A DNA stretch of 64,000 nt from Poriferisodalis sp963663635 (GCA_963663635.2 CAXXMY010000002.1:62001-126000); one strand, 5' to 3'. Shown: positions 45,095 to 54,368, counted from the first letter of the stretch. Notes: generated by a model from the sequence alone, not told the origin. Translations and numbers: made by a program.

Positions 45095-45194
45095 TTCAGT
45101 CTCCTGTTACAGGTGAGTCCGCGCCATTGCGCGCCGAGAGCATAATCACCGTTATGACCGAACAGACGGGCTTTGATTTGCGTCTTGAATCGCC

Positions 45195-46480
45195 CCGGGA
45201 CGTTCCTATAGATGTCAAGTGCGGGTTGTGAGGGTGGCGAGGTCGGCTCGGAGGGTGCGGTAGAGCTCTGGGGCGACGAAGCGTTTGAGGCAGCGGGTGG
45301 TCTCTTTTTTGGTTTTGCCTTGGGCGAGGCGGCGGTCGGTGTAGCTGCGGGTTCGTTGGCAGTAGCGGAGCCCGACGATGACGATCATGTGCAGGGCCCG
45401 GTTGGCGTCGCGGTTGGCGGCGAAGTCGAGCCGGTGACGCTGGGTGCGCCCGCTCGACGCGGGGACCGGCGCGGCTGCGCACAGGTGAGCGAACGACGCC
45501 TCAGTGCTGAGCCGGTCGATGTTGTGGCCCGCGGCGAGGGGCAGGGTCGCGGTGTGGTGGGTGCCGCACCCGAGGCGTGACAGGGTTGTGGGTGCTGGGG
45601 TGGCGACGAGCCGATCAAGCCGGTGCTCAAGCTCGGCGGCCTCAGCGCCGAGCTGGGCGACGCGGCGCCCGAGGCTGCGCAGTGCTGGGTTGGCGGCCTG
45701 GGCGGGATCGGCGAGGCGGTCCGTGTCGGGCCGCAGTCGAGCGCACACGGCGGCGGTGCCCTCGAGGGTCCGGCGGGTGTCGAGCTGGTTGCGCAACGCG
45801 GCGGGAGCGGTGACGAGCAGGTCGCCGAGCTGGGCGACGCGGCGGCGCGGGCCTTGACGGCGCTGTAGCGGGTCACGCTGAGCTGACGGATCGCCTCGAC
45901 GATGCCAGTGGTGTCGGTGGCGGCCCCGGTCGCTTCGCCCGAGAGCACCTTGCGCGCAGCGGCCTCAGCGTCGATGGTGTCGTTCTTGGCGCGACGCGAG
46001 CACAGATGCGGGTGCGGCTGGTTGACCTCGATCACTCGACAGCCCTGATCGATCAGCGACCGGGTCAGAGCCGCACCGAACGATCCGGTGGACTCGACAC
46101 CGACCGTGGTGAACAGGGCCGAACGACGCGAGCCACCTGTGGGTCAAGCGGTAGCCGGCACAGGTCGCCGGGAACGATTCAGTGCCCAGTACTCGCCCGA
46201 GAGGGTCGAGCGCCACGGCGACACCGAAGTCGGTGTGGCCCTCAATCCCGCCGATCACCGCCTGTTGTGGATCTGGCATGCTGAAGTCGGCCATCTCGGA
46301 GCGGCTGTGCCGGGACGGGACGGACATAACAGTGATGAGGCATCTGTTGGCGCAGGTTCCTATGAGGTCACGTCGCTCGTTGCGGACCGGCCGCAGCTGG
46401 CAAGTCCGACAAGCAGGCCGGCGACATCGACGCGTCCCAGGCAAGGCACCCACAACGCGCAGGGCCAGTTCTGTAGCAAG
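45195..46480 (-). mobile_element. IS110-family element, copy 2 (decayed)
   Basis: The left boundary (right side here) is where similarity to the flank of copy 1 ends, near 46478; the right boundary is placed just beyond the transposase stop. About 150 bp of noncoding left end (46328-46478) could hold a bridge-RNA gene. The interval 45095-45194 between this element and the leader ORF shows nothing else recognisable. Confidence 0.55.
45215..46327 (-). pseudogene. IS110-family transposase, several frameshifts
   Basis: Three frames carry one transposase. The N-terminal DEDD part (from ATG 46325-46327) reads AVIGGIEGHTDFGVAVALDP, LGTESFPATCAGYRLTHRWL. The middle reads MIEVNQPHPHLCSRRAKNDT, IDAEAAARKVLSGEATGAAT and VEAIRQLSVTRYSAVKARAA. 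The C-terminal part reads MRNQLDTRRTLEGTAAVCAR, FAHLCAAAPVPASSGRTQRH (with catalytic Ser) and RLDFAANRDANRALHMIVIV, stopping at 45215. It belongs to a different IS110 branch from copy 1. Shifts near 45800-45860 and about 46100 inactivate it. Confidence 0.85.
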
Positions 46481-46530
46481 TCAGACATCGACGGCCCACT
46501 CCCCGCGCACATCTTCACTGTTTTGTAGAG
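46478..46530 (-). repeat. Inverted-orientation repeat preceding IS110, copy 2
   Basis: This is the counterpart of 33279-33333 on the opposite strand. Here it overlaps the 3' end of the IS3 transposase remnant (encoding the C-terminal SLQNSEDVRGEWAVDV), which suggests that the shared block is the end of an IS3-type element used as an IS110 target. Confidence 0.75.
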
Positions 46531-46745
46531 ACTCGGGGTGTTGAGTCACGGCCGGGGTGGCTGTGACTGTTTGACGGTAGTAGGCGGTTTCGTGTTCGGC
46601 GGGTGTGGTGTAGTTGCCGCGGCCAGCGAGCAGGGCGCTGTGGCTGCATCGGTGGTTGTACCAGTCGATGTATTCGAGGGTGGCGAACTCGACGTCTTGC
46701 AGTGCGCGCCACAGGCCGCCCGGGGGTAGATCAGGCGTGTGCCGG
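46481..46745 (-). pseudogene. IS3-family OrfB transposase C-terminal remnant
   Basis: The frame encodes WRALQDVEFATLEYIDWYNH, RCSHSALLAGRGNYTTPAEH and ETAYYRQTV, the C-terminal rve/DDE end of IS3-family OrfB (IDWYNHRRxHSAL...PAEYExxYY). Everything N-terminal, including the first two catalytic residues, is replaced by IS1380 sequence. Confidence 0.8.
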
Positions 46746-47664
46746 TGGGCCAGTGCGACAGATCGGCTTTGTCGGCGGGCTCGGCGACGTGGCTGCGTTC
46801 GCGGCGCTGGCCTGGGCGGCCGATGGCGGGCTGCCAGCGGCCGGCGTCGACGCGTGCTGCGGCGATCGCGGCGGTGATCTGGGTGCTGTGGCGTGCGACG
46901 GCGATGAACGTGACGTTGCGGTCCCGGCAGCCGTGCGCTGTCCGAGTCGAGCACCCCGCGGAATCGGTGCGCAGCCACATCGGCTGTGTCGCCGCGTCGG
47001 GGCTGTCGCCGGGCCGGTGCCCGGCTGCGAACGCCTCGGGGAGCTGGTTGATGGAGCGGTCGAGCACTTCGAGGCGGGTCTGCGATGTTGTTCGCGGCGG
47101 CGTTGCCCGCCCGCAGCTTGACCCACAACGGCTCGCCATCGCCGATCGAGCACAGCATCGGACCAAACCCGCAGCCGCGCTTGTAACGAGGCGCCGCGTC
47201 GTGCTTGTTCTCCGAGTGGACCTCAACCAGCGTGGAGTCGATGTCGAACACCAGCGGCCGCACAGAATCAGGGACGCGCCCGGGCGCGCACGCCCGCCGC
47301 AGCGTCGTGCACCCGCTCCAGGCACTCCTCGTCGATGCCCAAAAGCTTCCGGTACGCAGTCGTATCCGACGCGACGCGCCCGAACAGCGCCGGCTCGCCG
47401 CTGTGTCCCACCGTCGCACACAGCGCCGAGCCAAGACCCAACGAGTCCGAGGAACCGCCCGGAACGAACAACCCGGCATGCGACGCGATGCGTCCCCCGC
47501 CGCCTTCGAGACCCACCTTTGCGACACTGCTAGCTCTTATTTTGGAGAGGCCCTTCTTTTCTGCATAGAGCGTGTGCTGACAACACGCATACTTGCAGGT
47601 CAGAAGGCCTTTTCCGCGGACGCGCCCACCCCAAATCACAAACCCGATGAAAAATCAGGGCTAG
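46746..47664 (-). pseudogene. IS1380-family transposase/element, copy 2, truncated
   Basis: The outer end carries the same terminal repeat as copy 1 (complement of ctagccctgatttttcat at 47647-47664), again with CTAG outermost; the inner end is lost into the IS3 remnant. Pieces in two or three frames encode MIWGGRVRGKGLLTCKYACC, GEPALFGRVASDTTAYRKLL, LVFDIDSTLVEVHSENKHDA and RNVTFIAVARHSTQITAAIA. Frameshifts lie near 47270 and 47090. It is about 24 bp upstream of the SDR gene, whose promoter must lie within or immediately beside this element. Confidence 0.8.
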
Positions 47665-47687
47665 TCGGTGCGCGATGATGCTTCGTC

Positions 47688-48443
47688 ATGGACTTGACGG
47701 GGAAACTGGCAGTAGTCACAGGCGGTTCGGGCGACATCGGTCGTGCGATCTGCGAAGCGATGGCCGCTGCGGGCGCAGACGTGATCGTGACCTATCTGGG
47801 CGACCAGGAGCGAGCCGAAGCGAGCGCGGAGATCGTGCGTGGCGTCGGCCGCACCGCCAGCGTGCTTCAGCTTGACCAGCGTGACGAAGCCTCCATCGAC
47901 GCCGCTGCCGCCGCGGTGGCCGAGCACGGCCGCTGCGACCTGCTGGTCAACAACGCTGCGTGGAACATCGGCATTCCGTTCAGGGATCTTGCGACGCTCG
48001 ACTCCGCAACCTGGGACCGGGTGCAGGAGACCAACCTTCGCGGGCCGTTCCTGCTCACCCGGGCGCTGGCAGGATTGCTGGCGGACGACGGTGGACGCGT
48101 CGTGAACATCGCCTCGGTGGGAGGTCTGCTCCCGGGCTCCAGCAGCATCGCCTACAGCTGCTCGAAGGCGGCGCTCATTCACCTCACGCACTGCCTGGCC
48201 GTCGCCTTGGCCCCTGCGGTCACGGTCAATTGCGTGGCACCGGGGCTGGTGGAAGGTACCCGCATGGCAGCACGGCTCCCCGACGAGATCTCTGAGGGCG
48301 CCCGACGCGCGGCGCTGCTCGGCCAGGTCGGCAGCCCGATCGACATTGCCAACGCCACCGTGATGTTGTGCCAAGCCGAATCCATCACCGGCCAGACGGT
48401 GGTGGTGGACGGCGGCAACGCGGCCGCCATGAACTTCGGCTGA
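47688..48443 (+). CDS. SDR-family oxidoreductase (classical)
   Basis: The 251-residue protein is a classical short-chain dehydrogenase: cofactor motif VTGGSGDIGRAI (TGxxxGxG), NNAAWN, catalytic Ser in NIASVGGLLPGSSS, YSCSK for the Tyr-x-x-x-Lys pair, and a C-terminal ITGQTVVVDGGNAAAM typical of 3-oxoacyl reductase-like members. It starts at ATG 47688, only 24 bp from the IS1380 end. It is followed by a sulfatase remnant and a VOC protein on the same strand. The exact substrate is not predictable. Confidence 0.9.
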   Translation: MDLTGKLAVVTGGSGDIGRAICEAMAAAGADVIVTYLGDQERAEASAEIVRGVGRTASVLQLDQRDEASIDAAAAAVAEHGRCDLLVNNAAWNIGIPFRDLATLDSATWDRVQETNLRGPFLLTRALAGLLADDGGRVVNIASVGGLLPGSSSIAYSCSKAALIHLTHCLAVALAPAVTVNCVAPGLVEGTRMAARLPDEISEGARRAALLGQVGSPIDIANATVMLCQAESITGQTVVVDGGNAAAMNFG

Positions 48444-48473
48444 GCGATCCGGCGCATCGAGAGGAAGCCGCCG

Positions 48474-48714
48474 ATGACCTCTGCCCGAAACGGAGCGCCG
48501 AGCCAGCCCAACGTGCTGTTCATCATCACCGACCAGCAGCGGGCAGATCACACTGGCTTCGGCGGCAACGAGGTGGTCCGCACCCCCCACCTTGATGCAC
48601 TGGCCGCTCGAGGACGATGAGCGCTACCTCGACGGACCGCCCGAGTTCCCCGAAAGCTTCTACGGGTTCGAACACGTCGATCTCGCCCGCGGCATGCCCC
48701 TGAGTGCGGCCTGA
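48474..48714 (+). pseudogene. Sulfatase remnant with large internal deletion
   Basis: ATG 48474 begins a type I sulfatase N-terminus, PNVLFIITDQQRADHTGFGG, then VVRTPHLDALAARG, but stops at TGA 48618-48620 after 48 codons. A second frame continues without a gap as DERYLDGPPEFPESFYGFEH and VDLARGMPLSAA to TGA 48712-48714, resembling a later sulfatase segment. The Cys/Ser that matures to formylglycine and most of the catalytic domain are missing. Confidence 0.75.
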
Positions 48715-48738
48715 TCTGGCCGCGTAGCCTGCGCCGAC

Positions 48739-49584
48739 ATGCCGACTGACAAGCTCGTCATGGACCACGTCGCGGTGGCCAGCGATCGTGCCTGGGACAA
48801 CGTGATCCGCTACTCGCGCGACCTCGGCGGACGCTGGATCGGCGGCCCCGACAATGACCCGGCGTCCCAAGCCGGCGACGACTTCTACTTCTGCCAAGTC
48901 GCCTTCGACGGAGGCACCCGCATCGAGATCCTCGAGCCGATCCCGCACGAGGGCAGCGACTTCATCCGCCGCTTCCTGGCCCGAAACGGACCGGGCCCGC
49001 ACCACTTCACGTTCAAGACTCCCGACTTCGCCCAAACGATCGGGGCACTGTCGGATGCCGGATACAACGTGATCGGCGTCAACGAAGAGAACCCGCTGTG
49101 GAAGGAAGCCTTCCTGCATCCCAAGGACAGCTGGGGCATTGTCATCCAGATCTCCTGGGATGGCGGTGGCGGCTGGGATGATGCTCCGCCCCTTCCGCCC
49201 ACCCACCACGAACGGCCGACGGCGCTCGCCTCGGTCATCCACCTGGCGGCCGATGTGCAGGCGGCTGCAGCGCTGTTCGAAGGACCGCTGGGCATGGAGC
49301 GGGTGGACGAATGGAAGGACCCCAACATCGGCGTTGGGGTGGAGTTGCGCTCGGGGCCGTGGAACCTGCAAGTCCTCCAACCCGCCGAGCCGAAACTGGT
49401 CCATTGGATGGGCAACCGTCCCGGCCGGCTGCAGGCGCTGCATTTCCAGCTCGACGATCCAGGCCTGGCCCCCGGCGCACGCCGCGTCAGAGTGTGCGGA
49501 GGCGGCGAGCCACAGGACGCGATGTTCGAAGTGCCCCCCGAGCACAACCTCGGCGTCCGCCTCCTGCTCACCGAACCAGCCTGA
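48739..49584 (+). CDS. VOC-family (glyoxalase/bleomycin-resistance) two-module protein
   Basis: The 281-residue protein has two VOC modules. Module 1 (about 5-140) reads MDHVAVASDRAWDNVIRYSR, with metal ligands plausible at His in MDHVAVA, His in PGPHHFTFKTPDF and Glu in RIEILEPI. Module 2 (about 155-280) reads SVIHLAADVQAAAALFEGPL, LQALHFQLDDPG. This resembles methylmalonyl-CoA epimerase and ring-cleavage dioxygenase relatives, but the substrate is unknown. It starts at ATG 48739 and its stop abuts the convergent J-domain gene stop with no gap. Confidence 0.82.
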   Translation: MPTDKLVMDHVAVASDRAWDNVIRYSRDLGGRWIGGPDNDPASQAGDDFYFCQVAFDGGTRIEILEPIPHEGSDFIRRFLARNGPGPHHFTFKTPDFAQTIGALSDAGYNVIGVNEENPLWKEAFLHPKDSWGIVIQISWDGGGGWDDAPPLPPTHHERPTALASVIHLAADVQAAAALFEGPLGMERVDEWKDPNIGVGVELRSGPWNLQVLQPAEPKLVHWMGNRPGRLQALHFQLDDPGLAPGARRVRVCGGGEPQDAMFEVPPEHNLGVRLLLTEPA

Positions 49585-50334
49585 TCACGGGCTCGTCGTG
49601 GGCGGCTGCCAGAGGTCGACTGGCACGAGGCAGAGGCGCCGGCCGGCGATCGGGGCCTCGTGCACTACGGCATCGGGATGGCGACATCGGTCACCGGGTG
49701 ACATCGTGATGATCTGGTCGAGCACGCCGTCGTTCTGGGACCAATCGCACGCGACCGTTCGCAGCGTTCCATTGGAGGCCGTCCAGAAGCACTCTCCGAC
49801 CTCGAGGACTGCAGCCGAGGTTTGCTCTCTGTCGCTACCGGCGGACATGTAGGCGCTCGCCACGAAGATCACGATGCCGAGGGTGGCCGCCACAGCCCAC
49901 GGCAGCACGCGCACCACGATGGCGGCACCGCGATGGCTGACGACAAAGCCGCCGGGGCCACCGGGTTCGGTCGTCGTGCCCGTGCGTTCGTGCGCCCAAG
50001 GATCTTCGAGGTCAGCATCAGACGCCGGTGTACTGCCAGGTTGCGGGGCACTACTGGCGCCCTGGGCCGCAGCGGCAGCTTCGGCCGCGGGCTTAGCGAG
50101 TTCGGTGCGCTCGGAGTCGTAGGTGCGTCGCGACGCATCGGTGCCGAGCACGCGCCACGCTTCGTTCACTGCGCGCATTCGACGGTCGGAACGCTCGCCC
50201 TGCGCCTGGGGAACCTGGCCACGTTGATCGGGATGATTGGCCCTTGCGGCCCGAATCCATGCGCGCCGGATCTCTGCTGTATCGGCGTCCGGGCGCACAC
50301 CCAACGTCGCGTAGTGATCGGGCAACTGGGCCAC
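49585..50334 (-). CDS. Membrane-anchored J-domain protein with exported C-terminal domain
   Basis: From GTG 50332-50334 (preceded by GGGAGG) the protein has 249 residues. An N-terminal J domain (DHYATLGVRPDADTAEIRRA, HPD in ARANHPDQRG, about residues 5-75) is followed by an Ala/Pro linker, a membrane helix (VLPWAVAATLGIVIFVASAY, about 150-170) and an outside domain with four Cys (VGECFWTASNGTLRTVACDW, DRC, RRLCLVPVDLWQ) that recalls the small Cys-bridged septum-formation-type domains of actinobacterial membrane proteins. The J domain should contact DnaK in the cytoplasm. The arrangement suggests recruitment of a chaperone to the membrane. Length and start are reasonably secure. Confidence 0.8.
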   Translation of the reverse strand: MAQLPDHYATLGVRPDADTAEIRRAWIRAARANHPDQRGQVPQAQGERSDRRMRAVNEAWRVLGTDASRRTYDSERTELAKPAAEAAAAAQGASSAPQPGSTPASDADLEDPWAHERTGTTTEPGGPGGFVVSHRGAAIVVRVLPWAVAATLGIVIFVASAYMSAGSDREQTSAAVLEVGECFWTASNGTLRTVACDWSQNDGVLDQIITMSPGDRCRHPDAVVHEAPIAGRRLCLVPVDLWQPPTTSP

Positions 50335-50493
50335 CGTCGGCCTCCCGACTGCGACGCTACATCCGCGCACGAGCGGCCATGCCGCTGCGGTTGCGGTTGC
50401 GGTTGCGTAGCCCGCCGCCGGAATCCCTCACCGGTACCCGCTGAGCGCGGCTCGCTACTGTGCGATGCGACTTCAACATGAGGCGGTACTGAA

Positions 50494-51981
50494 ATGGCAG
50501 ACATTGGATCGCGCACCCCCGTCCTGGTCGGGGCCGGGCAGTTCATCCAGCGTCCCGAGAACCCCGTCGAGGCGCTTGAACCGGTGGCGATGATGGGCGA
50601 GGCGCTCGCAGCCGCTGCCCAGGACGCCGGCGCGCCGGCACTGCCTGCGCGCGCTTCGCACACTTGGGTCGTAAAGGGCGCCTGGCCCTACCCGGATCCA
50701 GCGGCGCTGCTCAACCAACGATTCGGCGCGTCAGGCAAGACTGGGCTGTCGACTGACGGGGGCAACACGCCGCAATCGCTGGTGAACCTGGCCTGCAATC
50801 GCATCGCGGCGGGCGAGGCCGATGTCGTGCTGATCGCCGGAGCGGAGGGAATCTGGAGCCGTCGACGGGCGCGCCGTGCGGATCAGCGCATTCCCTACAC
50901 CGACCAGACCGGCGCCGTGCCGAGCGAGGTGCTGGGCCGCGATGTCGTCATGAATAACAAGGTCGAAGTCCAACGGGGCCTGAGGGATCCCATCAACCTC
51001 TACCCGGTCTTCGAGTCGGCGTTGCGGGCCTCACGAGGCGAGACCATGGACGAGCATCGGGATCGCGTCGCAGCGATGTGGGAGAAGTTCAACCAGGCGG
51101 CGGTGGCCAACCCGTACTCATGGATCCGCACACCGATGACGGCCGACGAGATCCGCAATCCGAGCCCCACCAACCGGCTCGTCGGCTTCCCCTACACCAA
51201 GTCCATGAATTCCAATTGGGATCTCGACCTCGCCGCTGCGCTCATCGTGTGCTCGGCCGAGGCCGCGACGGCCGCTGGCGTGCCGACTGATCGCTGGCTG
51301 TTCCCGCACGCAGGAACCGATGGCCGCGACACCGACTACGTGTCCAATCGCGGCGACCTTCACAGCTCCCCCGCCATCCGGGTCGCGGGTCGCCGCGCCT
51401 TGGAGCTGGCCGGCGTCGGTGTCGACGACATCGACCACGTCGACCTGTACTCGTGCTTCCCCTCCGCTGTGCAGATCTCTGCCACAGAACTGGGACTCGG
51501 GCTGGATCGCTCGCTCACGCTCACCGGCGGGCTCACCTTTGCCGGCGGGCCGCTCAACAACTACGTCACCCACTCCATCGCCACGATGGCGGGCGTCCTG
51601 CGCGACAACCCGGGCAGCATCGGACTCTGCTCGGCGAACGGTGGCTATCTCACCAAGCACGCATTCGGCGTCTACTCCACGACGCCGCCCGCGCACGGAT
51701 TCCGCCACCAGAACTGCCAAGATGAGATCGATCAGTCCCCCTCCGTCGATCTCGACGCCGACTACACCGGCGAGGCCACTGTCGAGGCCTACACCGTGAT
51801 GTACGGCCGGACTGGACCCGAGGAATTTGGACCAGAGGTGGCACTGGCCGCAGTGCGCACGCCACAGGGACGCCAGTGGGCCCGCAGCACCGACCCGGCG
51901 CTCATGGCCGAGATGACGCGAACCGAGCACATCGGAACCGATGTCGTGATCAACGAGGACTTCGAATTCGCCCCAGCATGA
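50494..51981 (+). CDS. Thiolase-family acetyl-CoA acetyltransferase-like protein
   Basis: The 495-residue protein belongs to the thiolase superfamily branch that lacks a standard N-terminal nucleophile block. It shows VLVGAGQFIQRPENPVEALE, ADVVLIAGAEGIWSRRRARR, LYSCFPSAVQISATELGL with a conserved Cys, LTGGLTFAGGPLNNYVTHSI, and the C-terminal LCSANGGYLTKHAFGVYST with the general-base His. Members with DLYSCFPSAV are common in actinobacteria and linked to lipid or sterol side-chain metabolism, but activity is unproven. It starts at ATG 50494 with GAGG 10 nt upstream and is divergent from the J-domain gene. A hairpin follows the stop. Confidence 0.85.
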   Translation: MADIGSRTPVLVGAGQFIQRPENPVEALEPVAMMGEALAAAAQDAGAPALPARASHTWVVKGAWPYPDPAALLNQRFGASGKTGLSTDGGNTPQSLVNLACNRIAAGEADVVLIAGAEGIWSRRRARRADQRIPYTDQTGAVPSEVLGRDVVMNNKVEVQRGLRDPINLYPVFESALRASRGETMDEHRDRVAAMWEKFNQAAVANPYSWIRTPMTADEIRNPSPTNRLVGFPYTKSMNSNWDLDLAAALIVCSAEAATAAGVPTDRWLFPHAGTDGRDTDYVSNRGDLHSSPAIRVAGRRALELAGVGVDDIDHVDLYSCFPSAVQISATELGLGLDRSLTLTGGLTFAGGPLNNYVTHSIATMAGVLRDNPGSIGLCSANGGYLTKHAFGVYSTTPPAHGFRHQNCQDEIDQSPSVDLDADYTGEATVEAYTVMYGRTGPEEFGPEVALAAVRTPQGRQWARSTDPALMAEMTRTEHIGTDVVINEDFEFAPA

Positions 51982-52051
51982 GTCGGCGGTGGTCCACAAG
52001 ACCGCTCCCCTCTCTGCCCACATGTTTTCCACAAGCCGCAGAACGATCTGG

Positions 52052-52071
52052 CGCAAGCGCTGATGCTTGCG
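52052..52071 (+). terminator. Weak stem-loop after the thiolase gene
   Basis: Arms cgcaagc (52052-52058) and gcttgcg (52065-52071) form a perfect 7-bp stem around a 6-nt loop. There is no T-tract. It lies 70 bp downstream of the thiolase stop and argues against translation from the in-frame ATG at 52063. Confidence 0.35.
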
Positions 52072-52146
52072 TACGCTCACGGGGGACGAGGTGCAGCGCC
52101 CCCGATTGAGCGCCTCGCTTCGGACGAGAAGGGGGCACCGACCGTC

Positions 52147-54249
52147 ATGTCCGCCGCCAAGCTGGCTCGCAACTCACCGCTCTATCTCAATCGGGAACTG
52201 TCCTGGCTGGACTTCAACCATCGCGTGCTCGCACTGGCACGTGACGACGAACTGCCGCTGCTCGAGCGGATCAAGTTCTTGGCGATCCATGCATCCAACC
52301 TCGACGAGTTCTTCCAGGTGCGCGTCCCGACAGTGCTCGAGTCCATCGATGCCGGCGTCCCGCGCTCCGGCCCAGACGGCCTGACGCCCCGCGCGCAACT
52401 GAAGGCGCTGCGCGCTGCCGCTGCGGAACAGCTCAGCGGCGCAGCGGCGCTGTTCGACGAGGAGCTTCGGCCGGCACTTGCAGCGGAGGGCATCGAGTTC
52501 GTCACTCCCGCCGAGCTCGACGACACCGCCCGAGCGTGGGTCGCAGAGCGGTTCAGCGAGCAGGTGTTCCCAGTGCTGACACCGCTCGCCGTCGATCCGG
52601 CGCACCCCTTCCCGTACATCTCTGACCTGTCGCTGAACCTCGCCGTGTTCGTGGAGCACACCGGTGCCAGCCCGTCCTTCGCTCGGGTGAAGGTGCCGCC
52701 GATCCTCCCCCGCTTTCTGGCCCTTCCCGACGGCAACCGGTTCATCCCGCTCGAATCAGTCATCGGGGCGCATCTCGGCGAGCTGTTCTCCGGCGTGAAG
52801 CTGCTCAGCCACAGCGCGTTTCGGGTCACTCGCAATGCCGACCTCGACATCGACGACACCGACACCGACGATTTGCTCAAACAACTTGAAATGGGGTTGC
52901 GCCAACGACGCTTCGGCGGAACTGTGCGGCTCGAGGTGGCTCCCGACTTGGCGTCCGACGCCATCGACATGCTCACCCGCGAACTCAAGCTCACCCACGA
53001 CGACGTCTACCCATCCGGCGCATTGCTCGGCCTGTCCGACCTGTTCGAGTTGTACGGCATTGACCGCGACGAACTCAAGACGCCACCGCACAACCCCCGT
53101 ACGCCGACGCCGTTCAAGACGCCGCCCGATGCGCCGAGCCTCATCCGAGCGGCCAACGCCGGCCGTGCGGACCCACGCGACAAGCACGACACCGGCGTGG
53201 ATTTCTTCGGTGTGCTGAAGCGCCAGGACGTACTGGTGCATATGCCCTACGAGTCGTTCACCAACAGCGTCGATGCGTTCATGCGGTCCGCCGCGGATGA
53301 TCCCGATGTCCTGGCGATCAAGATGACGATGTATCGGACCTCAGATCGGACCCGGCTGGTCGATTCGTTGATTCGTGCCGCGGAACGCGGCAAGCAGGTT
53401 GTCGTGGTGGTCGAGCTGAAGGCCCGGTTCGACGAGCACGCGAACATCGAGTGGGCACGACAGCTCGAACGCGCCGGCGTGCACGTCGCGTTTGGCCTCG
53501 TCGGTCTGAAGACCCACTGCAAGCTGGCCCTGGTGGTGCGCCGCGAAGGCCGCAGCATTGCCCGCTACTCCTACATCGGCACCGGCAACTTCAACGCCGA
53601 CACCGCTCGCATCTACGAAGACTTCGGGCTGCTCACTGCCGACGCCGACTTCGCGGCCGATGTCACGGGGCTGTTCAACTCGCTCACGGGCTACAGCCGC
53701 CAGACCGAGTACCGCAAGCTCGCCGTGGCGCCCCACAGCCTGGGTCAGTCAATCGTCAATCGGATCGCCGCGGAAGCCGCAGAGCCCGACGGCCACATCT
53801 TCATGAAGATGAATGCGATCGTCGCCACCGAAGTCATCGATGCGTTGTACGAGGCATCCCAGCAGGGCTGCCGTGTGGACCTGATCGTTCGCGGGATCTG
53901 CTGCCTGATTCCCGGTGTGGAAGGCCTGAGCGAGAACATCAGGGTTCGCAGCATCGTCGGTCGATTCCTCGAGCACAGCCGGGTGTACCGCTTCGGCAAT
54001 GCCCGGCGGGGCTACACGTACCTTCTTGGCTCCGCCGATGCCATGCCGCGCAACCTTCGCTACCGGGTGGAGGCACTCGCACCCGTCGAACCGCCGCCCC
54101 TGGTCGACGAGCTGACAGCAGTCACCGATATGTATCTCGACGACGGCATCGCTCACTGGCAGCTCGGCAGCGACGGCGATTGGACCCAGCACAGCGGCGA
54201 AGATCTGCACGCTCTGATGCTGTCCCGCCACGAAGAACGACGTCGCTAG
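52147..54249 (+). CDS. ppk1: Polyphosphate kinase 1
   Basis: The 700-residue protein has the four-domain PPK1 layout. N domain: LYLNRELSWLDFNHRVLALA and FLAIHASNLDEFFQVRVPTV. Head domain: VFPVLTPLAVDPAHPFPYIS. First catalytic domain: DVLVHMPYESFTNSVDAFMR, and GLKTHCKLALVVRREG with the His that is phosphorylated. Second catalytic domain: IVRGICCLIPGVEGLSENIR and a closing YLLGSADAMPRNLRYRVEAL. The enzyme makes polyphosphate from ATP, reversibly, in phosphate storage and stress responses. ATG 52147 was chosen because homology starts right after it; ATG 52063 lies in a hairpin. It is followed 35 bp later by the leuA leader, a separate transcription unit. Confidence 0.96.
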   Translation: MSAAKLARNSPLYLNRELSWLDFNHRVLALARDDELPLLERIKFLAIHASNLDEFFQVRVPTVLESIDAGVPRSGPDGLTPRAQLKALRAAAAEQLSGAAALFDEELRPALAAEGIEFVTPAELDDTARAWVAERFSEQVFPVLTPLAVDPAHPFPYISDLSLNLAVFVEHTGASPSFARVKVPPILPRFLALPDGNRFIPLESVIGAHLGELFSGVKLLSHSAFRVTRNADLDIDDTDTDDLLKQLEMGLRQRRFGGTVRLEVAPDLASDAIDMLTRELKLTHDDVYPSGALLGLSDLFELYGIDRDELKTPPHNPRTPTPFKTPPDAPSLIRAANAGRADPRDKHDTGVDFFGVLKRQDVLVHMPYESFTNSVDAFMRSAADDPDVLAIKMTMYRTSDRTRLVDSLIRAAERGKQVVVVVELKARFDEHANIEWARQLERAGVHVAFGLVGLKTHCKLALVVRREGRSIARYSYIGTGNFNADTARIYEDFGLLTADADFAADVTGLFNSLTGYSRQTEYRKLAVAPHSLGQSIVNRIAAEAAEPDGHIFMKMNAIVATEVIDALYEASQQGCRVDLIVRGICCLIPGVEGLSENIRVRSIVGRFLEHSRVYRFGNARRGYTYLLGSADAMPRNLRYRVEALAPVEPPPLVDELTAVTDMYLDDGIAHWQLGSDGDWTQHSGEDLHALMLSRHEERRR

Positions 54250-54283
54250 CTGCCCAAGAGCACGCCGTGGTAAACTGGCAGCC

Positions 54284-54343
54284 GTGATTCGTACTTCGGT
54301 CACAGCGCCGCATTCCGCTACTGGCCTGCTGCTCCTCATGTAG
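54284..54343 (+). CDS. leuA leader peptide with four consecutive Leu codons
   Basis: GTG 54284 opens a 19-codon peptide, VIRTSVTAPHSATGLLLLM, stopping at TAG 54341-54343. The codons CTG CTG CTC CTC (54326-54337) lie directly before the attenuator hairpins. Ribosome stalling at these codons under leucine starvation is the expected signal. A taaact element about 14 bp upstream could be the promoter -10. Confidence 0.8.
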   Translation: MIRTSVTAPHSATGLLLLM

Positions 54344-54366
54344 GCGAGGACCGCACAGGTCCTCGC
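54344..54366 (+). promoter_or_regulatory. leuA attenuator, first hairpin
   Basis: Perfect 9-bp stem gcgaggacc (54344-54352) and ggtcctcgc (54358-54366) with a 5-nt loop, starting immediately after the leader stop codon. Its downstream arm adjoins the terminator, so alternative pairing can pre-empt termination. Confidence 0.75.
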
Positions 54367-54368
54367 CC

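Noticed and set aside
52020..52032. DnaA-box-like ttttccaca near ppk1
   Set aside because: A single imperfect match with no cluster, no dnaA or dnaN nearby.
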